A stretch of DNA of 64,000 nucleotides from Bradyrhizobium sp. LMTR 3. GTDB taxonomy: Bacteria; Pseudomonadota; Alphaproteobacteria; Rhizobiales; Xanthobacteraceae. Each line of letters opens with the position of its first letter. Within the stretch, counting starts at the first letter, position 1. Positions 32,522 through 40,010 of the stretch are shown in pieces. A program made the translations under genes and the position numbers. The notes under the pieces are model-generated. The model worked only from the letters and a program-made list of their open reading frames with translations. It was not told the origin of the DNA and ran no database searches. The stretch spans positions 372,001 through 436,000 of the forward strand of contig NZ_MAXC01000012.1 of NCBI RefSeq assembly GCF_001693485.1. Direction: 5' to 3'.

Positions 32522-33283
32522 TCAGATGACCTGGCCACCGGAGACTTCGATCCGCTGGGCGTTGATCCAGCGATTGTCCTCGCTCAGCAGGCCCGCGATC
32601 ATCGGACCGATGTCATCGGGTTGGCCGACACGGCCGAGAGCGGTCATGCCCGCGAAGGTCTTGTTGAGATCCGGCGTATCGCGGACGGCGCCGCCGAGGA
32701 AGTCGGTCTCGATCGCGCCCGGTGCCACCGTGTTGACCGCGATGCCGCGACTGCCGAGCTCCTTTGCCATGTAAACGCTGAGCACTTCCACCGCACCTTT
32801 CGCCGCCGCATAGGCGGAGAAGCCGGGGAAGGACACGCGGGTCAGGCCGGTGGAAAGATTCACGATGCGGCCGCCATCGGCGATCAGCGGCAGCAGCGCC
32901 TGGGTGAGGAAGAACACGCCCTTGAAGTGAACGTTGACCAGCTTGTCGAACTGCGCCTCGGTCGTCTCGGTGATCGACGCCATGTCGCCATGGCCGGCAT
33001 TGTTCACGAGATGATCGAATGTGTCGCGCTGCCAGGTCTTCCGAAGCATCGTCCGCAGTCGATCGGCGAACGAGGCGAAAGTAGAGACATCGCTGACGTC
33101 GAGCTGGAGGGCAACCGCCTTGCGGCCGATCGCTACGATCTCGGCGACGACGGCTTCGGCATCCTGCTGCCGGCTTTGATAGGTGATGATGACGTCGCTG
33201 CCCTTGCGGGCGATGTTGAGCGCCGTGTTCCGGCCGAGCCCGCGGCTTGCACCGGTAATGAGGGCGATCTTGGTCATGGTCAT
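32522..33283 (-). CDS. SDR family oxidoreductase
   Basis: A 253-residue classical short-chain dehydrogenase: cofactor loop TGASRGLGRN, structural NNAGHG, catalytic Ser in VNLSTGL and the YAAAK (Tyr-x3-Lys) motif, and the NTVAPGAIETDF segment. All catalytic residues are in place. It is divergent from an AraC regulator 131 bases away, which likely controls it. Such AraC/SDR pairs are common; substrate unknown. Confidence 0.92.
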   Translation of the reverse strand: MTMTKIALITGASRGLGRNTALNIARKGSDVIITYQSRQQDAEAVVAEIVAIGRKAVALQLDVSDVSTFASFADRLRTMLRKTWQRDTFDHLVNNAGHGDMASITETTEAQFDKLVNVHFKGVFFLTQALLPLIADGGRIVNLSTGLTRVSFPGFSAYAAAKGAVEVLSVYMAKELGSRGIAVNTVAPGAIETDFLGGAVRDTPDLNKTFAGMTALGRVGQPDDIGPMIAGLLSEDNRWINAQRIEVSGGQVI

Positions 33284-33414
33284 GCTCCTGTTGGGTGAGT
33301 GACCACGCCGATATGGCGCACGTGAACCCGCCTTGATTGCCTGAACCTCGGCGATCTTTGCCTAATCCTCCAGATCGAATTTACGCATCGATCTGAGCGC
33401 GATAGGATCGCCGC

Positions 33415-34305
33415 ATGACCGACACTCTCCTCAAGGCTGTTTGCCGCTATGCGGAGGCCAATGCCGATCCGGCCGGGGTTGCCCGGACTCCCATTCCCGG
33501 GCTGACGGCCATTCGCGCGACTGCACCCAGCGGCCTCGACTACGCGATCTCGCGACCGCTCGCCTGTCTCGTGCTGCAGGGAACCAAGCACGTGACGATG
33601 GGCAATCGGGCCTTCACGTTCCGCGCTGGTGACTCTTTGCTGATCACGGCTGACGTGCCGACGGTGAGCCAGGTCAAGCGAGCGAGCATCGCCTCGCCCT
33701 ACTGCTCGCTCGTGCTGGACCTGGACCCGGCGGTGATCGCAGACCTCGCCGTGGAGATGAAAGCGGCGCCGGCCGCCGATGGCGCGCCCGTGCGCTGCGA
33801 GCCGACCGATGCCGAGGTCACCGACGCGGCCCTTCGGCTGATGCGCCTGATTGAGCGCCCGGCATCCGTGCCGGTGCTGCGCGCACAATTGGTGCGTGAG
33901 ATGCACTACTGGCTCCTGGCCGGACGGCACGGCGAGGCGATCCGGCGTCTCGGCTGGCCGGACGGTCGCATTGGGCGAGTGGCGCGCGCGGTCGCAGTGC
34001 TTCGGGCCAAGTTCGCTCAGCCATTACGGGTCGAGCAACTGGCGGCTGTTTCCGGGATGAGCCCGTCGTCCTTCCATCAGCATTTCCGGGCAGTGACGTC
34101 GCTTTCGCCACTGCAGTTCCAGAAACAATTGCGCCTGATCGAGGCGCGACGCCTGATGTTGTCCGAAGGGATGGCCGCAACCAGCGCAGCCTTTGCGGTC
34201 GGCTACGAGAGCGTGTCGCAGTTCACCCGGGAATACGGCCGCCTTTTCGGCTTGCCGCCGGGCCGGGAGACCAAGGCAGCCAGAGGGAATGTCGAGGCGG
34301 CTTGA
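33415..34305 (+). CDS. AraC-family transcriptional regulator
   Basis: A 296-residue regulator with an AraC_N-type sensing domain (residues 15-160, ISRPLACLVLQGTKHVTMGN) and two C-terminal helix-turn-helix units (LRVEQLAAVSGMSPSSFHQ and TSAAFAVGYESVSQFTREY). These bind two adjacent half-sites. It is divergent from the SDR gene; no clear direct-repeat operator stands out in the 131-base gap. Confidence 0.92.
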   Translation: MTDTLLKAVCRYAEANADPAGVARTPIPGLTAIRATAPSGLDYAISRPLACLVLQGTKHVTMGNRAFTFRAGDSLLITADVPTVSQVKRASIASPYCSLVLDLDPAVIADLAVEMKAAPAADGAPVRCEPTDAEVTDAALRLMRLIERPASVPVLRAQLVREMHYWLLAGRHGEAIRRLGWPDGRIGRVARAVAVLRAKFAQPLRVEQLAAVSGMSPSSFHQHFRAVTSLSPLQFQKQLRLIEARRLMLSEGMAATSAAFAVGYESVSQFTREYGRLFGLPPGRETKAARGNVEAA

Positions 34306-34317
34306 TTCACCCGACGC

Positions 34318-34344
34318 GCCGTTCACCAGTTGGGCACGATGAGA
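34318..34344 (+). repeat. Short direct repeat, left of the methyltransferase
   Basis: GCCGTTCACCAGTTGGGCACGATGAGA matches 35084-35110 at 24 of 27 positions, same orientation. The two copies bracket the methyltransferase gene at 34360-34995. Confidence 0.65.
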
Positions 34345-34359
34345 ACACCAAGCCGGTTA

Positions 34360-34995
34360 TTACTTCCTTGCCACAACGAACGGCCGCGCGTCCTTGCCAC
34401 GTGAGGCATGGCGGGCGCGCTCGATGATTTCAAATCCCGCCGCCGAAATCTCGTGCTCCAGATCCTCCGCTGACAGGTACGCCACATAGGGCGCCTTGCC
34501 GACGAGCTGCATCAAGGGCAGCGCGATGCGCAGCAGCGGATTCATCTCCTTCAGACACGGCGTCTTGGAAATGAAGAGCCCGCCGGGCCGCAGCAGCCGA
34601 TGAACGGCTCGGAGCGCCGCTTCGCGCTCCGCCACCAGATGCAGAACGTTGAAGCCGAAAGCGATATCGAAACTCCCATCCGGCCACGGCGCCGCCTCGG
34701 GCCGCACCACTTCGAACGTGGCGTTGCTGCAGCCTTCGGCCTTCGCCTTCTCGCGCGCGATCGCGATCATTTCGCCCGACAAGTCGGTCGCCACGATGCG
34801 CCCGACCGATGGCGCAAGTCTCAGCGCCGTCGTTCCCGTTCCGCATCCGAACTCGAATGCCGTCTCGTTCCCCTTAAGGTAATGGCGGGTCCGCTCGAGC
34901 GTGCGCTCATAGCCCGCCACATCGGCGATCGGGTCGGCGGCATATTTGCGTGCACCGCGATCCCAGAATTGCGCGTCATTTGCAACACGAAACAT
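34360..34995 (-). CDS. Class I SAM-dependent methyltransferase
   Basis: A 211-residue methyltransferase with motif I FEFGCGTGTTALRLAP, motif II VATDLSGEMIAIARE and the SFDIAFGFNVLHLVAE post-core. It resembles UbiE/COQ5-like small-molecule methyltransferases. It sits between two short direct repeats and has no operon partners; the hydroxylaminobenzene-mutase-like gene is upstream but 172 bases away. Substrate unknown. Confidence 0.88.
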   Translation of the reverse strand: MFRVANDAQFWDRGARKYAADPIADVAGYERTLERTRHYLKGNETAFEFGCGTGTTALRLAPSVGRIVATDLSGEMIAIAREKAKAEGCSNATFEVVRPEAAPWPDGSFDIAFGFNVLHLVAEREAALRAVHRLLRPGGLFISKTPCLKEMNPLLRIALPLMQLVGKAPYVAYLSAEDLEHEISAAGFEIIERARHASRGKDARPFVVARK

Positions 34996-35083
34996 GGCGT
35001 CCCTCCTGCGCGGCCGCTTCTAGCATATGTGCGGGAAATGGAAACGCTAACGGCGGCGCAGGCCCGTGGGGTTGGTATCACCC

Positions 35084-35110
35084 GCCGTTCACCAGTTCGT
35101 CACAATGAGA
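35084..35110 (+). repeat. Short direct repeat, right of the methyltransferase
   Basis: GCCGTTCACCAGTTCGTCACAATGAGA, second copy of the repeat at 34318-34344 (three mismatches). Confidence 0.65.
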
Positions 35111-35116
35111 CAATGC

Positions 35117-35177
35117 GGCGGATTACCCCTTCCTCCTTCGCTCTTCGAGCTACGGCGGACAAGTTAGCTAATCCACC
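35117..35177. repeat. GGATTACnCCTTCGGCTAATCC repeat with nested 30-bp element
   Basis: The host palindrome begins GGCGGATTACC and ends GCTAATCCACC. The 30 bases at 35135-35164 (CCTTCGCTCTTCGAGCTACG, then GCGGACAAGT) interrupt it and are identical to 36417-36446. An uninterrupted relative is at 38671-38697. Confidence 0.7.
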
Positions 35178-35668
35178 CTGCGAGCTTCAGTTGCCGCAGA
35201 GCTTCTCGCGCGTCCTACAGCGTTCTCATGAACCCCGTTGCCGCGAAGCCCCCAGAGGATCAGCGCAAAGGATATGATTCCCGTTGGGGCGGCTGGGTAC
35301 ATGACGAGTTGGATCAGCATCTCCTGAGCGTCGCTGCCACGAGCGCCGGCCGCCGCGATCGGAATGATCGAACCACCGGCTCCCAGGAGAGCCGCGATCA
35401 CGAAACCGGCGATCGTTGCAAGCGCGGAATAGACGAGAAACCAGAATGCCAGCCGTGACGGCATCGATGTGAGTTTCAGCTTCGGCCAGACCAGACCCAC
35501 GGCCACAAGCAACACTCCGGTGAATCCGCTGAGCGTGTGAACCGAACGGCCGAGATTGGGTGCGGCGAAATACGGCACCGCAAATCCCTGGAAGCTCGTG
35601 AAGAGGAACAGGGCCACGCCGATCTGAATCAGCCGGTGACCCTGGACGGCCAGTGCTGTCGCGCTCAT
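35168..35668 (-). CDS. Hydroxylaminobenzene mutase-like membrane protein
   Basis: A 166-residue protein with four hydrophobic segments. The pattern (FAVPYFAAPNLGRSVHTLSG, AVGLVWPKLKLTSMPSRLAF, PIAAAGARGSDAQE, LILWGLRG) resembles hydroxylaminobenzene mutases HabA/HabB, which rearrange aryl hydroxylamines to aminophenols. The start was set at MSATALAVQGHRL; the reverse end overlaps the interrupted repeat at 35.1 kb. Function is a family-level inference only. Confidence 0.65.
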   Translation of the reverse strand: MSATALAVQGHRLIQIGVALFLFTSFQGFAVPYFAAPNLGRSVHTLSGFTGVLLVAVGLVWPKLKLTSMPSRLAFWFLVYSALATIAGFVIAALLGAGGSIIPIAAAGARGSDAQEMLIQLVMYPAAPTGIISFALILWGLRGNGVHENAVGRARSSAATEARRVD

Positions 35669-35809
35669 GCGTTGCTCCTTTTCGGCTGTCACCGTGATGT
35701 CTAGCGCATTCGGCTATCGCACTCCCCCTCCGCGACGAGGAGCAGATAGGGCTGGAGCGCCGATATCGAAAGATGGATCCCTGCGGGTCGGGCGTAATGC
35801 GACGAATGC

Positions 35810-35866
35810 ATGAAGCGCGTCTTGATCACGGGCATGTCTGGAACCGGAAAATCCTCGGTGATCCCG
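35810..35866 (+). pseudogene. Truncated P-loop kinase/ATPase N-terminus
   Basis: MKRVLITGMSGTGKSSVI is a complete start and Walker A motif (GMSGTGKS) of small P-loop kinases that are common as whole genes in these bacteria. After about 18 codons the similarity stops and the frame runs into unrelated sequence (PASQAV…). The remainder of the kinase is missing. It lies just before the DUF3237 gene, in another frame. Confidence 0.6.
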
Positions 35867-35933
35867 GCCAGCCAGGCCGTCCTTCGCCGGGAACGGCGCG
35901 CCTGCGCCGTCGTTGACCGATGTTGCCGAAGAG

Positions 35934-36371
35934 ATGACCTATCGTCTGCGCGTGCGCGGTCCGATGCCGGCGACGCAAGGCTCGCCCGTCGGCGAGCGCA
36001 TCTACTGGGAGATGAGCGAGGGCACACTGGAAGGTCCGCGTATCAAGGCGCGTATCGCGATGCCGGGTGGTGACTGGTACCGGCCGGGCGCGGATGGCTT
36101 TGGCCGGCCCGATGTCCGCGTCCAATTCATCACAGATGACGACGCGGTTATTCTGCTGCACTACACCGGCCTCGTGCAGATGAATGACGCTTTCACCAAG
36201 GCCGCCGAGGCGGCCAGCGCCACGCGCTTTGAAGATCACTACATGCGGATGGTGATGCGCTTCGATGCCGGCGCACCGAAATACGCCTGGCTCAACCAGC
36301 ATCTATTTTTGGCCGAAGGCCGTCTCACCGGAAGAGACCAGATCGAGTACCGCATTTACCGCGTCACCTGA
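35934..36371 (+). CDS. DUF3237 domain protein
   Basis: A 145-residue DUF3237 protein: YRLRVRGPMPATQGSP, ERIYWEMSEGTLEGPRI, KARIAMPGGDWYRPG and DVRVQFITDDDAVILLHYTG follow the family in order, ending LFLAEGRLTG. The fold is a beta barrel; function is unknown. The ATG at 35934 starts the family match; the frame is open back to 35913. It is preceded by a P-loop kinase remnant and a part of it is duplicated at 38.7 kb. Confidence 0.82.
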   Translation: MTYRLRVRGPMPATQGSPVGERIYWEMSEGTLEGPRIKARIAMPGGDWYRPGADGFGRPDVRVQFITDDDAVILLHYTGLVQMNDAFTKAAEAASATRFEDHYMRMVMRFDAGAPKYAWLNQHLFLAEGRLTGRDQIEYRIYRVT

Positions 36372-36396
36372 TTGCTGCGCGCCCGAGCACCTCGAA

Positions 36397-36470
36397 TACG
36401 GTGGATTATGCTTCCCCCTTCGCTCTTCGAGCTACGGCGGACAAGTCGGCCAACTAACTATTCCGCCCTT
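36397..36470. repeat. GTGGATTAnGC repeat with nested 30-bp element
   Basis: Host palindrome begins GGTGGATTATGC. The inserted 30 bases at 36417-36446 are identical to 35135-35164. The right host end (CGGCCAACTAACTATTCCG) is degenerate. Confidence 0.65.
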
Positions 36471-36498
36471 CGCTGCCTCCTTGACCTTCGTCATCATT

Positions 36499-36525
36499 GG
36501 ATATACATTTTTAATGTGTATATCC
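36499..36525. promoter_or_regulatory. VapB operator palindrome
   Basis: GGATATACA (36499-36507) and TGTATATCC (36517-36525) are perfect inverted arms of 9 bases around a 9-base A/T-rich spacer, 18 bases before the antitoxin ATG. AbrB-type antitoxins bind such sites to repress their own operon. Confidence 0.7.
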
Positions 36526-36543
36526 ATCGATGGAGAGACCAGC

Positions 36544-36774
36544 ATGCAGGTCGCCAAATGGGGAAACAGCCTGGCGGTTCGCCTTCCCGCCGCCGTGGTT
36601 GAAGCGCTTGGGCTCAAGGAAGGCGATGAAATCGAAATCCACGTGACTGCCGAGCGAGAGTTTGGCGTGGCGCGCAAGCCAAGGCGCGACGAACTATTGA
36701 AACGCCTTCGCGCCTTCCGCGGCCGCCTCCCTGCCGATTTCAAATTCGACAGAGACGAGGCGAATGCCCGCTAG
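36544..36774 (+). CDS. AbrB/MazE-type antitoxin (VapB-like)
   Basis: A 76-residue antitoxin with a swapped-hairpin AbrB DNA-binding domain at residues 1-45 (VAKWGNSLAVRLPAAVVEAL, then GDEIEIHV) and a toxin-binding tail (LKRLRAFRGRLPADFKFDRD). It overlaps the PIN toxin gene by 11 bases. GGAGAG lies just ahead of the ATG. The perfect palindrome upstream is its likely operator. Confidence 0.9.
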   Translation: MQVAKWGNSLAVRLPAAVVEALGLKEGDEIEIHVTAEREFGVARKPRRDELLKRLRAFRGRLPADFKFDRDEANAR

Positions 36775-37168
36775 TTTTTTCGACACCAATGTCCTTGTCT
36801 ACATCGCGTCCGGCGATGCCGCCAAAGCCGATCGGGCGGAGGCCGCCATTGCCGATGGCGGCTCGATCAGCGTGCAGGTTCTCAACGAACTTACCAACGT
36901 TGCGCGCCGCAAGATGCGGATGTCCTGGGACGAGACGCACGCGTTCCTGAACATGTTGCGCGGCCTGCTGACGGTTCATCCCCTCACCGTTGAGACCCAC
37001 GAAACGGGACTCCGCCTCGCCGAGCGATACGGCCTTTCAATCTATGACGCGATGATAGCCGCTTCGGCGCTTCACGCTGGTTGCGACACACTCTGGTCCG
37101 AGGATTTGCAGCACGGGATGGCGTTCGATGAAGGCTTGCGTATCGTCAATCCGTTTCGCGGGGCATAG
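36764..37168 (+). CDS. PIN-domain ribonuclease toxin (VapC-like)
   Basis: A 134-residue PIN toxin. The acidic active-site residues are Asp7 (FFDTNVLV), Glu42 (NEL), Asp95 (IYDAM) and Asp114 (WSEDL); they hold Mg2+ for RNA cleavage. VapC toxins cut tRNA or rRNA. Start ATG lies inside the antitoxin gene. All four acidic residues are intact. Confidence 0.9.
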   Translation: MPASFFDTNVLVYIASGDAAKADRAEAAIADGGSISVQVLNELTNVARRKMRMSWDETHAFLNMLRGLLTVHPLTVETHETGLRLAERYGLSIYDAMIAASALHAGCDTLWSEDLQHGMAFDEGLRIVNPFRGA

Positions 37169-37249
37169 CGCGGCGGCGCAGCGCGTTGCGCTACCCTCAG
37201 CGCTGCTGATCGTCATCGTCGTGGTGACGGCATCCAGATTTTGAATAAG

Positions 37250-38509
37250 TCAGCCGCCGGCCATCAAATCCTTCGCCAGCGCCATGTAAGCCGGCAGCGT
37301 CACGGGGTCGTTGGCGGCGTTGCCGGCGGCGGGATGCGAGGCATAGCGAGCGATCACCATCTCGGCCTTCGGATCGATATAGATGCCCTGCCCGTGAACG
37401 CCGCGCGCCATGAAGGCGCCGTGCGCATTATGCGTCACCCACCACTGGTTCCGGTACGAGGCGCCGGGCAATGTTGTGTAGCCGGCCGGCTTGAATTTTT
37501 CGGGATCGCCGCCGCGCGCGATGTCTTCGACCACTTGAGACGGCACGATCTGGCGACCATTGAAGCGGCCGTGATTGCGGATCGTCTCGCCAAAGCGGGC
37601 GAGATCGCGCAGCGTCGTCGAAAGCCCGCCGCCGCCGCTTTCGGTGCCGATGCGGTCGACGTGATAATGCGCGTCCTCTTCCGCACCCGTCGGAATCCAG
37701 ATGCGCTCCGAGAGCAGATCGGACAGCGTCATCCCGCTCGCCCGCCGGCAAATAAAGGCCAGCACGTCTGAATTGACGGTCTTGTAAGCGAAGGCCTTGC
37801 CGTGCTCGCCCCGCTTGCGCTGCGCACAGAGGAAATCGAAAATATTGGTCGCGCCCTCGTAGCCCGGCTCGATCGGCGCCATGCCGTTCGCCCGCCGCAG
37901 CCCAAACACACCTGAATTCTTGTCGGTATAGACCTCGGTGTACTCCAGGCCGGTGGTCATATCCATCGCCTCGTGCACGCGCGCATCACCGAACGCGCTG
38001 GCCTTAAGCTCCGGCACATAATCCGTGACCGGCGCCTGCGGATCGATCTTGCCCTCCGCCACCAGAATGCCCGCGAGCGTGCCGGTGAACGATTTGGTGA
38101 CCGACATCGCGATGTGCGGCTTGTGCGGCTTCAGCGCGCCGAAATAGCGCTCGTAGGTCAATTTGCCCCGGTGCAGCACGGCGATGCCGTCGGCATAGGT
38201 CTCCTCGAGCATGCGCGCAAACGTCATGGGACGCCCGTCCATCGTGACCGAAGCCGACGCGCCGATATCGTGCTCCTCGCGCGGCAGCACCGACGCGGGC
38301 CCTGCCCCGCGCCAGACGTTTACGGTCGGCACCAGTTGGCGGATGTTGCTCCAGGCCCAGCGGAGTTCGGGAAAGCTGCGGAACGAGCCGCTATGGAAGG
38401 TAATGGTCTTGTCCGGCGACGGGGGAAAGCCTTGCATCCAGCCGAGTGTTTGCGGATCGGTCTCGGCGGCGGTTGCAGGCTGTTGGCTGGCGGCGATCGC
38501 GACAGGCAT
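37250..38509 (-). CDS. Serine hydrolase of the class C beta-lactamase fold (EstB/NylB-like)
   Basis: A 419-residue protein with a penicillin-binding-protein-type fold. The SxxK motif is AMSVTKSFTG, the YxN motif is YKTVNSDVLAF, and the third element is HGQGIYID in place of KTG. The long N-terminal part with AETDPQTLGWMQGFPPSPDK is typical of the 6-aminohexanoate dimer hydrolase (NylB) and EstB-like esterase group. It probably hydrolyses esters or amides rather than beta-lactams. A weak signal-like start is present (MPVAIAASQQPATAAE), but a real export signal is doubtful. Confidence 0.87.
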   Translation of the reverse strand: MPVAIAASQQPATAAETDPQTLGWMQGFPPSPDKTITFHSGSFRSFPELRWAWSNIRQLVPTVNVWRGAGPASVLPREEHDIGASASVTMDGRPMTFARMLEETYADGIAVLHRGKLTYERYFGALKPHKPHIAMSVTKSFTGTLAGILVAEGKIDPQAPVTDYVPELKASAFGDARVHEAMDMTTGLEYTEVYTDKNSGVFGLRRANGMAPIEPGYEGATNIFDFLCAQRKRGEHGKAFAYKTVNSDVLAFICRRASGMTLSDLLSERIWIPTGAEEDAHYHVDRIGTESGGGGLSTTLRDLARFGETIRNHGRFNGRQIVPSQVVEDIARGGDPEKFKPAGYTTLPGASYRNQWWVTHNAHGAFMARGVHGQGIYIDPKAEMVIARYASHPAAGNAANDPVTLPAYMALAKDLMAGG

Positions 38510-38670
38510 CGAGGCTTCCTCTCAGGAGGTGATCCCGATGTCGTACCATGCGGTCACCCACCGCACACCCCGCGTTTGCGCCGGGGTGACCGTCGTTGCA
38601 AGCGGTTGCGGAGCAGCACGTGGAGCGGGGGTAGCGATTAGCGCAACCCGCCGATCTCGCCCGACAACAC

Positions 38671-38697
38671 GGTAGATTACGCTTTCGGCTAATCCAC
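38671..38697. repeat. GGTAGATTACGCTTTCGGCTAATCC repeat (uninterrupted)
   Basis: The host palindrome that is interrupted by the 30-bp element at 35.1 and 36.4 kb appears here without the insert: GGTAGATTACGC followed directly by TTTCGGCTAATCCAC. Confidence 0.7.
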
Positions 38698-38713
38698 GCC
38701 ACTCGCCCACTCG

Positions 38714-38880
38714 AAGGTCCGCGCATCAATGCGCGTATCGCGATGCCAGGCGGTGACTGGTACCGGCCGGGCGCGGAAGATGCCAGCATCGCGCAGCTCG
38801 TCATCAAATCTGCCCATCGCCTCCATGGCCTCGGCCGTGGGTACAAAGCCTTTCTCGCTGTCTTCGGTCGCCTTGGCGCG
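38714..38880. pseudogene. Junction of a DUF3237 fragment and a YciI-like fragment
   Basis: On the + strand 38714-38776 repeats 36031-36093 of the intact DUF3237 gene with 59 of 63 identical bases and encodes GPRINARIAMPGGDWYRPGA. On the - strand 38765-38880 encodes AKATEDSEKGFVPTAEAMEA and GRFDDELRDAGIF, the N-terminal part of a YciI/DGPF-domain protein, without a start. Both are broken; the two fragments overlap. The remaining sequence between 38510 and 38994 holds the short repeat at 38671 and nothing else recognised. Confidence 0.65.
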
Positions 38881-38994
38881 ATCTGATCGACTCTGATCAG
38901 TAGCCGATGACGCTGAACTACGCGCATCGTCGGCTGAAATACCGTTCGCGCGGAAACGTCACCAGCAAGGCGAGCAAGCCGGACGACCGAACGC

Positions 38995-39999
38995 TCAACG
39001 CGACTTAGTCGTCTTGCGTTGACGTTTCAATTTAGTCCGCGAGTCGTAAGCTTCCGCTGAAGCGTTCTTAATTGATGCAAGAAGATTCGGGAGAGCATGC
39101 AAAGTGGTGATAAAGAATTGTGTTCCCATATGCCTGCAAACCCGTCCACCTCCTTGTGCAAAGTCTTGCGCAAGCCGCATGGGATCGGAGTAAAACTTGA
39201 ACTTCTTACCGACGGCCGCGAGTTGCCGCTTTATTGACTCGGCCGCTTTGATCCGATCTTCGGCGCCGCTTTCGAAGATCGAACGAACGTGATCCTCGAA
39301 ATCGGGACCATAGTCAGAGAATAGGATCGCAGTATCAATAGGCGCTGAAATATCGTCCAGCGTTGACGCCGACCTAATTGTTTCTATTTTCACATCTCGA
39401 TTGACCAATCGAAGCGGTGCGTTAGTCACAAGTATTTTGACGAAGAAAATTGCCAGTCTGTCATCAGGATGAGACGACAAGACGATGTCAAACACTTGCC
39501 GCAGGCGCGCCGGAGCAGCATATCTTAGCTGCTGGATTCCGTGCCGGATGTCCTCTTCGACCGCGCCATTACCAAAAATCTCTATACCTTTATAAACGAA
39601 GTCTAGACGCCGCTCCATTTCGACGAACGCGTTAGCGGGCAGCTCAAACGGAGCTAAGGCGTCGAAACTGGCTACCGTCCCTCCTAATGTCGCGGTTGAA
39701 AAATCCTCATTTGGCTCTTCGAATAGGAGTAGCGTTTTTTCAGGAGACCGGTACTTGCACTCGACGAGCGCGTAAAGGCCGAATGCCACATCGTTTTCCG
39801 TTGGCCCGTACCAATTTGCCGCGATATCAACGGACCATTCCTTAACTCCAGCCACATCTCTGCGGAGAAAGCAGAAGTCGGCATCGACAGCCATATCCGC
39901 ACTCGACATTAATGCGGCAACTTCGTACTCCAGCGGCACGCCAGATTTCAGCAGGTGATCTTTCCAGCCCTTTCTCGGTCCCGCTGTGGCACCGTCCAT
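38995..39999 (-). CDS. Orphan PD-(D/E)XK nuclease-like protein
   Basis: A 334-residue protein I do not recognise as a named family. The first third has the restriction-endonuclease pattern: GVPLEYEVAALMSSADM (helix with Glu24), then EWSVDIAANWYG (Asp58), then LYALVECKYRSPEK (Glu80-Cys-Lys82), i.e. Asp…Glu-x-Lys. The rest is mixed alpha/beta without known motif. The tail is basic. The start follows GGGGA 8 bases ahead and lies 11 bases after the guaA stop, so it is probably in the guaA transcript. Base composition looks less GC-rich than guaA (not measured). It may act in phage defence or DNA processing. Confidence 0.7.
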   Translation of the reverse strand: MDGATAGPRKGWKDHLLKSGVPLEYEVAALMSSADMAVDADFCFLRRDVAGVKEWSVDIAANWYGPTENDVAFGLYALVECKYRSPEKTLLLFEEPNEDFSTATLGGTVASFDALAPFELPANAFVEMERRLDFVYKGIEIFGNGAVEEDIRHGIQQLRYAAPARLRQVFDIVLSSHPDDRLAIFFVKILVTNAPLRLVNRDVKIETIRSASTLDDISAPIDTAILFSDYGPDFEDHVRSIFESGAEDRIKAAESIKRQLAAVGKKFKFYSDPMRLAQDFAQGGGRVCRHMGTQFFITTLHALPNLLASIKNASAEAYDSRTKLKRQRKTTKSR

Positions 40000-40010
40000 T
40001 GGAATTTCCC

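Noticed and set aside
37250..38509. Antibiotic beta-lactamase
   Set aside because: The KTG motif is replaced by HGQG and the protein follows NylB/EstB-type esterases, so resistance is not supported.
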